60,672 nucleotides of DNA from Acidobacteriaceae bacterium (GTDB lineage: Bacteria; Acidobacteriota; Terriglobia; Terriglobales; Acidobacteriaceae): positions 1 to 60,672 of the forward strand of contig DAIDGZ010000011.1 in assembly GCA_027452125.1 (NCBI GenBank), read 5' to 3'. Shown piece after piece: positions 45,552 to 54,159 of the stretch. Numbering within the stretch: the stretch's first letter is position 1; the number at the start of each line of letters is the position of its first letter. The notes beneath the pieces are model-generated. The model was given only the letters and a program-made list of their open reading frames with translations, did no database searches and was not told where the DNA came from. Position numbers and translations under genes: made by a program.

Positions 45552-46310
45552 ATGATGCTCAAGGCGGACAGCGATGGAACCGGAGAATGGACAGCCTTTG
45601 AATATCCATCTTGCGGCGATCCAGCGGCAACAATGGAGTGGCAGGATCAAGCAGCCGGATACGATAATCCCTCTCTCCAATCAGGAATCGAAGTCGCATC
45701 TACTCCAGGAGAGGAAGAACTCAACCAGCCAAGGGAAGGTTTTATCGATGAAGTACGCCAGTCATTCGAGGCAGGACGCGAGCAGGGCCGCACGGAAGGC
45801 CGTCAATTGGAGCGCGAGGCGCATGCGGCGGCCCTCAGCGCAGCTGACTCCCAACGCCGTCTCGACACTATAAAGCTCATTGAAGAATTTGCCCAGGAGC
45901 GCAACCGATATCTACAGGCTGTTGAGCATGAGGTTGTGGAACTGGCTTTGCTTGTGGCTGCGCGCATCCTTCGCCGCGAAGCGCAGATGGATCCGCTGCT
46001 ACTCACAGGCGCTGTACGCGTCGCTCTTGGTCAACTCGCTGCAGGCACCAATGTTCGTCTCCATGTCCCCGCCTCTGAACTGAGTCTCTGGAAGGAGACT
46101 CTGGCTTTGCTTCCGAATCTTGCAGTCAAGCCGACAGTGGAAGCAGGGAATGGGATGCGTGCCGGCGAGTGCGTAATTGATACAGACCTTGGCACTGTTG
46201 ATCTGGGCATGCGTGCACAGCTTGCCGAGATCGAGCGTGGATTTTTTGACCGTGTTGGCAAGGCTCCCATAAAACATCGTGACCAAGAGAACACCGAGGA
46301 GTCGCAATGA
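45552..46310 (+). CDS. fliH: Flagellar export-apparatus protein FliH
   Basis: About 252 residues from ATG 45552; a TTG two codons earlier is possible. The protein has a variable acidic N-terminus and a central FEAGREQGRTEGRQLEREAHAAA helix with the G-x3-G-x3-G pattern typical of FliH/YscL. A C-terminal V1-ATPase E-like domain follows (VEHEVVELALLVAARILRREA, then MRAGECVIDTDLGTVDLGMRAQLAEIERG). FliH holds the FliI ATPase inactive and links it to the export gate. Its stop overlaps the fliI start (ATGA), implying coupled, near-stoichiometric translation. Confidence 0.88.
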   Translation: MMLKADSDGTGEWTAFEYPSCGDPAATMEWQDQAAGYDNPSLQSGIEVASTPGEEELNQPREGFIDEVRQSFEAGREQGRTEGRQLEREAHAAALSAADSQRRLDTIKLIEEFAQERNRYLQAVEHEVVELALLVAARILRREAQMDPLLLTGAVRVALGQLAAGTNVRLHVPASELSLWKETLALLPNLAVKPTVEAGNGMRAGECVIDTDLGTVDLGMRAQLAEIERGFFDRVGKAPIKHRDQENTEESQ

Positions 46311-47620
46311 CGCGCTTGCTTGAGCGCTACTATGGCCGGATAATGCACAAGCAGCCGTGGCTGTGGCATGGCTATGTGCTCAAATCCGTCGGGCAGACTG
46401 TTGAGTCTTCTGGTCCGCTGGCGTCTGTGGGGGAGTGCTGTGAGATCCATGACCAGAACGGCAGAGTGCATGCCGCGGAGGTCATTGGATTTCGCGGCAA
46501 TCATGTGCTTTCCATGCCAGTCGAGACGGTTCAGGGCATTCGTTATGGCGACATGGTTGAAGCGCTCGGAGTCCGCGCTGAATTCGGAGTTGGCCCGGTC
46601 CTGATCGGTCGTGTTCTGAATGCGCTGGGCCTGCCGATCGATGACGCACCTTGTCCCATGCCTGCCTCTTCTCTGCCGCTGGAAGGGACACTGCGCTCAC
46701 CTTTGGAGCGTACTCCGATCCGCGTGCCTCTAGCGACAGGGATTCGTTCTATCGATGCTCTGCTGACTGTTGGTCGCGGTCAGCGCGTCGGCATCTTTGG
46801 CGGGTCCGGCGTCGGCAAAAGCACATTGATTGGCATGATGACCAGGAACACAGAAGCCGATATCACAGTTGTCTGTCTGGTCGGCGAGCGGGGACGTGAA
46901 GTCGCCGAGTTTCTTGATGGTCCTCTTGGTGTCGAAGGACGTGCGCGCTCCATAGTCGTCGTATCCACTTCAGATGAGTCACCCCTCCTGCGCATGCGCG
47001 CGGCGTTAAGCGCAACAACCATTGCAGAGTACTTCGCTGGGCAGGGCAAGAATGTTCTTCTGGTTGTCGATTCGCTCACGCGCTTCGCCATGGCAGCGCG
47101 AGAGATTGGTCTGGCAGCGGGAGAGCCTCCAACAGCCAAGGGATATACACCTTCTGTCTTTGCCTCTTTGGCGCGCCTGGTGGAACGGGCCGGACACTTT
47201 ACCACCGGATCGATTACAGCCTTCTATACCGTTCTGATGGAGGGTGACGATCAGCAAGACCCTCTTGTCGATGCGGCGCGCTCTCTGCTCGATGGGCACG
47301 TTGTTCTGTCACGAGATTTGGCCGCGGAGGGATGGTACCCGCCCATTGCAATCCTGGAATCCATCAGCCGCCTCATGCCTGCGGTTACCACGCCCGAACA
47401 TCGCGAACAGGCTGGATTCATTCGCCGGTTGATGGCCACATATGCGCGCTCGGAGGATCTAGTGCGTATTGGAGCTTACAAATCAGGCGCCGACCAGGAC
47501 CTTGATCGTGCGCTTGCGGCACGAGCATCCACACGCACTTTTCTTATGCAGGAGGCGAGTGAATCTGTGACCTTTGAGAGCACTTTGCAGAAATTAGCTT
47601 CGCTGGCGAATGAGCTTTAA
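46307..47620 (+). CDS. fliI: Flagellar export ATPase FliI
   Basis: A 437-residue F1-type ATPase that powers or gates flagellar protein export. Walker A is GGSGVGKS (165-172) in GIFGGSGVGKSTLIGMM. Walker B lies in KNVLLVVDSLTRFAMAAREIG, and ERGREVAEFLDG and GSITAFYTVLMEGDDQQDPL are family-specific. ATG 46307 overlaps the fliH stop by four bases. Length and motifs match FliI. Confidence 0.96.
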   Translation: MTRLLERYYGRIMHKQPWLWHGYVLKSVGQTVESSGPLASVGECCEIHDQNGRVHAAEVIGFRGNHVLSMPVETVQGIRYGDMVEALGVRAEFGVGPVLIGRVLNALGLPIDDAPCPMPASSLPLEGTLRSPLERTPIRVPLATGIRSIDALLTVGRGQRVGIFGGSGVGKSTLIGMMTRNTEADITVVCLVGERGREVAEFLDGPLGVEGRARSIVVVSTSDESPLLRMRAALSATTIAEYFAGQGKNVLLVVDSLTRFAMAAREIGLAAGEPPTAKGYTPSVFASLARLVERAGHFTTGSITAFYTVLMEGDDQQDPLVDAARSLLDGHVVLSRDLAAEGWYPPIAILESISRLMPAVTTPEHREQAGFIRRLMATYARSEDLVRIGAYKSGADQDLDRALAARASTRTFLMQEASESVTFESTLQKLASLANEL

Positions 47621-47623
47621 TCC

Positions 47624-48121
47624 ATGACGATCCTGCGATCTTTCAAGCGCCTGCTCCATGTGCGAGACATCGAGGAAGAGCAAGCCCGGATCTCTCTCGA
47701 AGCCGCACTGCATCGATTCAATGAACTTCAGACCGCGGCACAAAGAGTCCAGCAGCGCGATCAGGAAGGACGGCGCATGCTGATCAGTGGGATTGAGCAA
47801 GGGGACGGTGCAGAGCGCATTGCAGGCATGGAAGAATCACGTTGCGCTGCGCAGCAATCACGCCATCTCAAGCCACAAATGGAGGAAGCCGAAGCCAGCG
47901 TATCCATCCTTCGTCGGCAACTGATGGAGCGCAGGCTGGCCCGCCGCCAGGCAGAAACCATACTGCAGGGCGCCGACATCAAAGCCCATCTCGAATCACT
48001 GCGCCGCATGCAGCAGGCAAGCGATGAGCGCTTCCTTGATCGTCGAGAGCAAGCAGTGCATAAGCTTGACGAAACACCAACGGAAGTCAAGAATCATCGG
48101 CCGGACATGCCTGAATCTTGA
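47624..48121 (+). CDS. fliJ: Flagellar export chaperone FliJ
   Basis: A 165-residue protein, almost entirely helical and rich in Gln, Arg and Glu, as expected for FliJ, the coiled-coil partner inside the FliI hexamer. The N-terminal FKRLLHVRDIEEEQARISLE and the middle QMEEAEASVSILRRQLMERRL form the two antiparallel helices. The family is weakly conserved, so the call rests mainly on size, coiled-coil character and position 3 bases after fliI. It ends the first flagellar block; 119 bases then separate it from fliK. Confidence 0.85.
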   Translation: MTILRSFKRLLHVRDIEEEQARISLEAALHRFNELQTAAQRVQQRDQEGRRMLISGIEQGDGAERIAGMEESRCAAQQSRHLKPQMEEAEASVSILRRQLMERRLARRQAETILQGADIKAHLESLRRMQQASDERFLDRREQAVHKLDETPTEVKNHRPDMPES

Positions 48122-48211
48122 ACCTAATTAATCATTGTTGAAGGCTGCATTTCCTAAAGTGGCATAGGCGTCACCTTTATGGCAACGCTCTAACACCTGA
48201 TCCTTGTGATT

Positions 48212-48227
48212 TGGCAAACTAGCTGCA
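48212..48227 (+). promoter_or_regulatory. Candidate sigma-54 (-24/-12) promoter of fliK-flgD-flgE
   Basis: TGGCAAACTAGCTGCA has GG at 48213-48214 and GC at 48225-48226, exactly the 12-base offset of -24/-12 promoters. The initiation point would fall near 48238, only about 3 bases before the ATG at 48241. A sigma-54 activator gene lies upstream in the same locus, which supports the call. Confidence 0.6.
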
Positions 48228-48240
48228 ATCTATCCGCTGC

Positions 48241-50004
48241 ATGACTGCAAACCTCGCCATTATGATCGCGGCCAAGGCAGGCTCCGGGCCGGAAGCGAAT
48301 CAGCCGTCACTTGCCGGCATCCGTCTCCGCGTCGTATCCGCGACGCAGTTTTCTTCCTTGCATTCCGCTACTGGCCCCGGCAGTAATATCACCCTGGAGA
48401 GCTTCGCTTCGGGGTGGCTGCGCCTTCTACATAATCTGGATTCAATTGCCTGTGGCAATCAACAGGGAACCAGCGCACCGCAATCGAAGGTCATCGAGCA
48501 GGCGCTCACCGACGGTACAGACAATGCGTCCGGCACCGCCTCCGCAATCCGAGCAGATTCCAATCCAATTTCTACGGAAGAAGCCAAGACAGCACTTAGA
48601 ACTGCTGCGGAAGATGGCTCTGATACCGCGAGTGCTTCTGTGCCCAGGGGAGAGATCGCTTCCACCGAGACGCTTCTTACAAAAAAAGGCATGCACACAA
48701 AAAGCCATTTCACATGCAAGGAGAACGCTCAAGCTGCATCGGCCGACAAATGGAAGCATCCTGACGATCGGAGTGGACCTGCGAACGCAGTTTCCTCTGC
48801 GCTTCCAGGTGTGGTTATGCCCTGGAACATGCCTGCTCCGCTTTCTGGCGAATTGCAGGTGCGCGTGGATCAGGAAGAGCAATCACCGGCCTCTCCGGCA
48901 GTATTTCTTCACGAAGTGCACGGCCGGTCCGTGCCTCAGACGGATATGCAGCCTGCATCTCAGCATAAGTTTCCAGCCGACACAATGCAGGAAAAGGCGA
49001 CTTCAACGCTGCCTTCTCAGGTTGCCTGTCTTCAGGGACAGAGCAGGGAATCAGCATTCGCCCCTCCTCCGCCTGTGGAGCAGCCGCTCACCAACGAATT
49101 TCAGAAATTTATTTCAACGGCTGGATCACAAACGCAGATTGACGCTGACTCCCCAGCGAGCATGAAGCAAGAACTGCATCCAACCATTTCCACCACCTTG
49201 TCTTCGCATTTGCCCGTTGCAGCAGCCTTGTCCGCTCCTGCCGATTTGCATCATGCAGCACCGTCCGCTGGCAAGCCGCTGTCTTCGGCCAAACAGAGCA
49301 CAACAAATACAGAGCGTCGAGACAGCTCCGAGGGTGAATTGGAGGCCAGACAGACCTTCACGGGAGCGCATCTGGTGCTGGCCTCCCACCCGCAAGCAAC
49401 CGTCCATGGTATTCCCGTGATGCAATCCTCCTCTGGCAACTCGGGGAGTCAGGTCGATCTTCGAGCCGCAACGCCGAGCGCTCTCCGCACCGATCCCCAA
49501 TCGACCTTCAACGGTCTTGACCGTGGCGACGTAAATAGTGGCGCTTCCTGGATTCATGGTGACACACATCATGCAGAGGCCGGCTTTCAGGATCCGGCAC
49601 TGGGCTGGATCGGCGTTAAGGCAGAGACTGTCTCCGGATCCATCCACGCCTCACTCATCGCCAGTACGTCAGACGCTGCACAAGCGCTTGGCGGGCACCT
49701 GGCTGGATTGAATGCATATATGGCCGATCGCTATTCCACCGTCCACAACATTACGGTGGCGGCAAGCGACTCCACAGCGGCCTGGACGGCCAATCAAGAA
49801 GCGAACTCCGGAGCAGGGCAGCATCCGCACCCTGGTGATAGCCACAACGAAGACCGGAATCAATCCACGAGGAGTGACTTTATTCGTGGCGCTCCCTCTC
49901 TGTTGTCTTCTACAACGTCTGTGGCGGACACCAGAACCATCTCCACTGCATTGGGCATTCTTTCTGGAAACTCGGCTGCCAGGGTTATCTCGGTGATTGC
50001 CTGA
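48241..50004 (+). CDS. fliK: FliK-like hook-length control protein
   Basis: A 587-residue Ser/Thr/Ala/Gln-rich protein with little order over residues 60-440, as in FliK, whose long flexible part acts as a hook ruler. A C-terminal globular region near residues 458-505 reads LGWIGVKAETVSGSIHASLI, then LGGHLAGLNAYMADRYS. This matches the pattern of the FliK/Flg_hook domain (LGRVEVRL...VHARF...LRxALxxLRxxLxxQG). Location between fliJ and flgD is the classical fliK site. ATG 48241 almost touches the sigma-54 start point, so an ATG at 48262 is a second possibility. The domain match is by eye. Confidence 0.72.
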   Translation: MTANLAIMIAAKAGSGPEANQPSLAGIRLRVVSATQFSSLHSATGPGSNITLESFASGWLRLLHNLDSIACGNQQGTSAPQSKVIEQALTDGTDNASGTASAIRADSNPISTEEAKTALRTAAEDGSDTASASVPRGEIASTETLLTKKGMHTKSHFTCKENAQAASADKWKHPDDRSGPANAVSSALPGVVMPWNMPAPLSGELQVRVDQEEQSPASPAVFLHEVHGRSVPQTDMQPASQHKFPADTMQEKATSTLPSQVACLQGQSRESAFAPPPPVEQPLTNEFQKFISTAGSQTQIDADSPASMKQELHPTISTTLSSHLPVAAALSAPADLHHAAPSAGKPLSSAKQSTTNTERRDSSEGELEARQTFTGAHLVLASHPQATVHGIPVMQSSSGNSGSQVDLRAATPSALRTDPQSTFNGLDRGDVNSGASWIHGDTHHAEAGFQDPALGWIGVKAETVSGSIHASLIASTSDAAQALGGHLAGLNAYMADRYSTVHNITVAASDSTAAWTANQEANSGAGQHPHPGDSHNEDRNQSTRSDFIRGAPSLLSSTTSVADTRTISTALGILSGNSAARVISVIA

Positions 50005-50075
50005 TTAGCCGAAAGATCAGCAATCTCACCTTGCACGTACTACGGATTCATGGGAATCGGAAAGCGAGAATATCG

Positions 50076-50624
50076 ATGGCGACTCCATCCTCTCTTCATT
50101 CATCCCTGCTCCTGACGAAGCCGCCACAGGCGAACGCGAATGCGCGGCCCATGGCGGCAACCGCAAATACCGGCACATCGAGCGACAGTGCAACGAATTC
50201 AGCTGCAATTTCTGCGAATGACTTTCTGACCCTGCTCGTAACCGAGATGCAAAATCAGGATCCCACAGCAACTACAGATCCCAATGAGTACATTAATCAG
50301 CTCGTGCAGGTGAACAGCCTGCAGCAGCTGATTCAGATCAACCAGACATTGTCTTCTTCGCTGGGAGGAAGTCCGACTGGAACTTCCGCGCAGGTCGCGC
50401 AGAAGACGCAGGCGATGGATTCCTCCAGTTCGGCGCTGCACAGCAATGCAAATCCGCATGCAGACTCTACGGCAGGTATCCCCGCTCAACACGTGGCGGG
50501 GAATTTGACTGTTCGCGATTCCGCGCCGGCAGCTCTGCGGATTGCTCAGGCTCTGAGCGGACAGGCCGAGGCGCGCTCTGCCGTCGCAGGTCTGCTTCCG
50601 GCTCCTGCCATTCATCCACAGTAA
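50076..50624 (+). CDS. flgD: Flagellar hook-cap (hook assembly) protein FlgD
   Basis: A 182-residue protein from ATG 50076. The N-terminal FlgD motif ISANDFLTLLVTEMQNQDPTATTDPNEYINQLVQVNSLQQLIQINQ is unmistakable. It lacks the usual C-terminal tudor/FnIII-like domains, because the rest is a short Ser/Ala-rich tail. Such minimal FlgD proteins are known in some phyla. It caps the growing hook and is needed for FlgE assembly. It follows fliK by 71 bases and precedes flgE by 45. Confidence 0.92.
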   Translation: MATPSSLHSSLLLTKPPQANANARPMAATANTGTSSDSATNSAAISANDFLTLLVTEMQNQDPTATTDPNEYINQLVQVNSLQQLIQINQTLSSSLGGSPTGTSAQVAQKTQAMDSSSSALHSNANPHADSTAGIPAQHVAGNLTVRDSAPAALRIAQALSGQAEARSAVAGLLPAPAIHPQ

Positions 50625-50669
50625 CCCCGAGCAGTCGAGACTCGCTCACACTTTGATTGGAGATCGCAC

Positions 50670-52202
50670 ATGGCAAGCTTTTATATTCCTCTTACCGGCC
50701 TCAGCGCAGATTCCAAGGCGCTCAACACTATCGCCAATAACCTGGCCAACATGAATACCACCGGTTTCAAATCTCAAACCACCAGCTTCAGTGACCTGCT
50801 GTATCAGCAGATCGGCGCATCAGGCTCTGGTGACACAATTCAGGTGGGATCCGGCGTTCAAGTCGCAGCCAACAGCACAGATTTTTCCAACGGCGCAGTT
50901 TCATCCACAGGCGTTTCGTCCAATGCCGCCATTAACGGTTCGGGCTTCTTTGTTCTGGATAACAACGGGAACGAGCTCTACACCCGCAATGGCACTTTTC
51001 AACTCGCATCCGATGGAACGCTGGAGTCCGCCAACGGCCTTGCCGTCATGGGTTACGGGGTCGTCAACGGTACGCTCAACACCAACGGCGGTCTTACCGA
51101 CATCGTCATTCCTACCGGGCAGGTGATGAAGCCCGCGGCAACAACAAGCTTCAGCATGACGCAAAACCTCGACTCGACAAGCACCGCGGGAACCAGCACT
51201 TCAGGCCAGGTGAAGGTGTACGACTCATTAGGAAACAGCTACGAAGCAACTGTCACCTACACGAAGACCGGCACCAATGCCTGGTCCTACAACATCTCCT
51301 TGCCGGACACGCTCACCGACATCGCCAGTACGTCCGCCGGCACGACGACGATCAAATACAACTTCGGCGCAAGCGGCGGCACCCTCGCAACCGTGAATCC
51401 AGGAACCAACCTGACCATCACCGGCCCCACAGCCAGCGGCACGGCCACGATCACGGCGCCCACCGTCACTGCAGGAGAATCCGTGACCAACTACGCGGCA
51501 GCCCTGCAGAGCGCAGTAACGGCCGCGGGCATCACCGGTGTCACGGTCTCGTCCACTGCTGGCGGCCAACTGAGCATCACCGGCGCCAATATTTCCACCT
51601 CCGGCAGCGTGGTCCAGGATCCCGTCGCTTCGGCGGCAGCCGCAGGTTCTCTGCTGTTTGACGCAAGCGGCAACCTGGTCAGTCCTGCGACGGACGTAAC
51701 GGGCATCTCATTCTCCGGCCTGTCTGATGGAGCAGCCGCTCTGAATCTGAACTGGGATCTCTTTGGCGCCAACGGAGCAGGCAGCGTGAGCCAGACCGCG
51801 GTCTCTTCCGCAACCTCCGCCACCCATCAAAACGGTTACGCCAGCGGCCAATACCAGGACTTTTCCATCGGATCGGACGGTACCGTGACCGCTACATACT
51901 CCAACGGGCAGACGCAAACCGTCGGTCAGTTGGTCGTGGCCACTGTCGGAAATGAACAGGGACTGCAGGCCGTAGGTTCTTCGAACTACCGGGCCACCAC
52001 AGCCTCGGGCAGCCCCTCCGTTGGAATCGCCGGTTCAGGCGGACGGGGAAGCATTGAAGGCAGCTCGCTTGAAGCCTCCAACGTAAATATCTCTGCCGAA
52101 TTTTCCAATCTGATCATTGCCCAGCGCGCATTCGAGGCCAACTCCAAGGCCATCACAACCTTCGACACGGTCACGCAGGACACGATCAATATGATCCACT
52201 AA
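50670..52202 (+). CDS. flgE: Flagellar hook protein FlgE
   Basis: A 510-residue hook subunit from ATG 50670, with TTGGAG upstream. The N-terminal FYIPLTGLSADSKALNTIANNLANMNTTGFKSQ and the C-terminal EASNVNISAEFSNLIIAQRAFEANSKAITTFDTVTQD are the paired rod-hook family helices. FlgE features include FVLDNNGNELYTRNGTFQLASDG and a large Thr/Gly/Ala-rich surface domain. The flagellar locus ends here. Later export-gate genes (fliL-R, flhAB), stator and flagellin genes are not in the window. Confidence 0.95.
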   Translation: MASFYIPLTGLSADSKALNTIANNLANMNTTGFKSQTTSFSDLLYQQIGASGSGDTIQVGSGVQVAANSTDFSNGAVSSTGVSSNAAINGSGFFVLDNNGNELYTRNGTFQLASDGTLESANGLAVMGYGVVNGTLNTNGGLTDIVIPTGQVMKPAATTSFSMTQNLDSTSTAGTSTSGQVKVYDSLGNSYEATVTYTKTGTNAWSYNISLPDTLTDIASTSAGTTTIKYNFGASGGTLATVNPGTNLTITGPTASGTATITAPTVTAGESVTNYAAALQSAVTAAGITGVTVSSTAGGQLSITGANISTSGSVVQDPVASAAAAGSLLFDASGNLVSPATDVTGISFSGLSDGAAALNLNWDLFGANGAGSVSQTAVSSATSATHQNGYASGQYQDFSIGSDGTVTATYSNGQTQTVGQLVVATVGNEQGLQAVGSSNYRATTASGSPSVGIAGSGGRGSIEGSSLEASNVNISAEFSNLIIAQRAFEANSKAITTFDTVTQDTINMIH

Positions 52203-52213
52203 CCAGCGCCGCT

Positions 52214-52687
52214 TTAGTCCTCTACGGGGCGGTCGGCTGGCCGCCCCACGCCACCTTGCCGTGGCCGCACCTCAATAAACAAGCCCTTGCTTTTTGCCAG
52301 CACAGTGCCTTCGCCATTCAGGACGCGCGCCTCCGTCCAGTGCTTTCGTCCGTCACTCTGCAAGGCTCGGCCTTCGATGCGGATAGGAGCGCCCGACGGA
52401 ACCGGCCGCAGGTAGTCCACCTCCATGTGCCGGGTCATCGCGGTGAATCCCTTGGCGCGCACGGCCTTGCTCATCGTCTCGTCCAGCAACGTGGCCACGA
52501 TGCCGCCATGCAGATAGCCCGGAGGGCCCTCAAAACGGTCAGAAACCGTGGCCAGGCAGACGACCGAATGGTCTTGTGCCAGCAAAAATTCCAGATGCAG
52601 GCCGGTTGGGTTCGCCTCGCCGCAGCCAAAGCAGCGATTTTGCGCGGTATGCGCCATGGGAGTCAGATTCTCTTGCAGAGCTGTCAT
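52214..52687 (-). CDS. Hotdog-fold thioesterase (PaaI-like)
   Basis: A 157-residue protein from ATG 52685-52687, which overlaps the upstream gene's stop (ATGA). The hotdog signature is GPPGYLHGGIVATLLDETMSKAV, with the catalytic-region aspartate/glutamate in LLDE, preceded by FGCGEANPTGLHLEF. These enzymes hydrolyse acyl-CoA thioesters; the acyl group is unknown. It is translationally coupled to the threonine-dehydratase-like gene and convergent with flgE (11-base gap). Confidence 0.83.
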   Translation of the reverse strand: MTALQENLTPMAHTAQNRCFGCGEANPTGLHLEFLLAQDHSVVCLATVSDRFEGPPGYLHGGIVATLLDETMSKAVRAKGFTAMTRHMEVDYLRPVPSGAPIRIEGRALQSDGRKHWTEARVLNGEGTVLAKSKGLFIEVRPRQGGVGRPADRPVED

Positions 52688-53664
52688 GCCATCCTTTCTG
52701 TTGCGTCGCCCAGCAGGACACGGACGCAAGTGGTACGGTCCACATTCCCACCCGTCAATACAATGCCAATGCGCCTTCCTGCGAGGTGCTCCTTTTCCTG
52801 CAATGCGCCCGCCAGCGCAGCCGCTGCGGCGCCCTCTGCCAGATTGTGCGTATCGTCAAAATAGACGCGCATGGCGTGGGCGATCTCCGCTTCCGTCACT
52901 TCCAGTACGCGCACGACGCGCGTCCAAATCGTTTCCAGAGCCAGGGAATTCGGCTTGCGGCAGGCCAGGCCGTCGGCCAGTTGGGTGCGGGCAGGGAACT
53001 CGACTGGCACGCGCTGCCGAAAGCTGTGCGCGTACGCCGGCGAATCCGCGGCAACTACGCCGACGATTTCCGTCGCCAGGCCCAATGCATCGCGGGCCGC
53101 ACTCACGCCACAGATAGAGGAACCCAGCCCGATCGGGACATACACCGTATCCAATTGCGGCGATCCTTCAAACATTTCAAGAGCGTAGGTGGCCGTTCCC
53201 AGGACGAGTTGCTCATGGAAGGAGTCCAGCAGAGCATAGCCCGTCTCTTCGGCGACTCGATGCGCATGCTCCAATGACTCCTGAAAGTCCTGCCCGTGTT
53301 CTACCAGCTCAGCGCCTTGTGCCCGCATAGCCCGGTTCTTGTCCGGGTTGTTGCCATGCGGCACCACAATGATGGCCTTCAAGCCCAGCAGCCGGGCAGC
53401 CATGCCTACGCCTTGGCCGTGATTACCGCGGGTAGCCGCGACCACACCCTGCAAACCGGGCTGATTCTGCTTCAGCCAGTTGGCGTAGAGCAGGGCTCCG
53501 CGCACCTTGAAGGCGCCTACAGGCGTGTGATTCTCATGCTTGATCCATGCCTCGGTCCCCAGCCGCCGATTCAGCAGTGGCCAGGCATATTGCGGTGTAG
53601 CCGGCATAGCGCCGTACACCAGAGCCTGCGCGGCGCGAATCTCATCGAGAGAGGGAAGTCGCAT
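52684..53664 (-). CDS. Threonine-dehydratase-like PLP enzyme
   Basis: About 326 residues from ATG 53662-53664 (MRLPSLDEIRAAQALVYGAM), with GGAGGAG immediately before it. An ATG 11 codons further out is the alternative. It is a fold-type II PLP enzyme: the Schiff-base lysine is in ENHTPVGAFKVRGA, followed by VAATRGNHGQGVGMAARLLG. The phosphate-binding glycine loop is VYVPIGLGSSICG, and IVLTGGNVDRT is near the end. No C-terminal regulatory ACT domain is present, so it is of the catabolic or serine-racemase-like kind. The substrate is probably L-threonine or L-serine. It forms a two-gene unit with the thioesterase. Confidence 0.83.
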   Translation of the reverse strand: MRLPSLDEIRAAQALVYGAMPATPQYAWPLLNRRLGTEAWIKHENHTPVGAFKVRGALLYANWLKQNQPGLQGVVAATRGNHGQGVGMAARLLGLKAIIVVPHGNNPDKNRAMRAQGAELVEHGQDFQESLEHAHRVAEETGYALLDSFHEQLVLGTATYALEMFEGSPQLDTVYVPIGLGSSICGVSAARDALGLATEIVGVVAADSPAYAHSFRQRVPVEFPARTQLADGLACRKPNSLALETIWTRVVRVLEVTEAEIAHAMRVYFDDTHNLAEGAAAAALAGALQEKEHLAGRRIGIVLTGGNVDRTTCVRVLLGDATERMA

Positions 53665-53734
53665 CTCCTCCAGAATACGCCGCCGCCACTTGACCATTCC
53701 ATCCTTGGCGAAGAGACTGAGGAAGCTGCGCCGG

Positions 53735-54113
53735 AAGGAGTTTTCCTATTTCACTTTCCATCCAAAATGCGCTTTCGCTCACCGCAGGCGGCGCCATTCT
53801 GCTGGCGGCCGCAGCCGGTTGCCACTCCCGCCCGGCGCTGACCGCCCAGCAGGCGGAAGGGCAGCACCTGTATGAGGTGCACTGCGCACACTGCCACCGC
53901 GATAACGATCTGCAATTGAAGAAGGCGCCGCCGGACCTGCACGGGGTTTTCAAACAGGCAACGCTGCCCAGCGGGGCGCCGGCAACCGACGAGCAGGTGG
54001 AGCGCACGATCCTCTCCGGCCGCAATATGATGCCGCCCTTCGCCGGTCGCTTCACCCAGCCGCAATTGGACGCGCTGGTGGCTTACCTTCATACCGGCCT
54101 GCAGGGCGAATGA
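53735..54113 (+). CDS. Lipoprotein c-type cytochrome, apparently started by ATT
   Basis: From ATT 53748 the frame gives 121 residues: a hydrophobic signal (ALSLTAGGAILLAAAAGC, lipid Cys25), the haem site C46-A-H-C49-H50, and a MMPPF methionine-ligand segment, a small class I cytochrome c. No ATG, GTG or TTG occurs in this frame between the upstream TGA (53718) and GTG 53877. GTG 53877 is two codons before the haem motif and would remove the export signal. A perfect AAGGAG (53735-53740) lies seven bases before the ATT. So either ATT is the real start, or a start codon has been lost by mutation or sequence error. It is divergent from the threonine-dehydratase-like gene and precedes miaB by 46 bases. 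Confidence 0.75.
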
Positions 54114-54159
54114 TCCGCCTCTGTACCCAAACTACCGTCGCGATATACTGGAAAGTGTG

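Noticed and set aside
52226-52247. Hairpin GGGGCGG/CCGCCCC past the flgE stop as a terminator
   Set aside because: No T-run on either strand, and it lies inside the thioesterase coding region, so it may be only GC-rich codons.
53877-54113. Cytochrome gene beginning at GTG 53877
   Set aside because: This start would fall one codon before the CAHCH motif and delete the lipoprotein signal that is clearly encoded upstream in the same frame.
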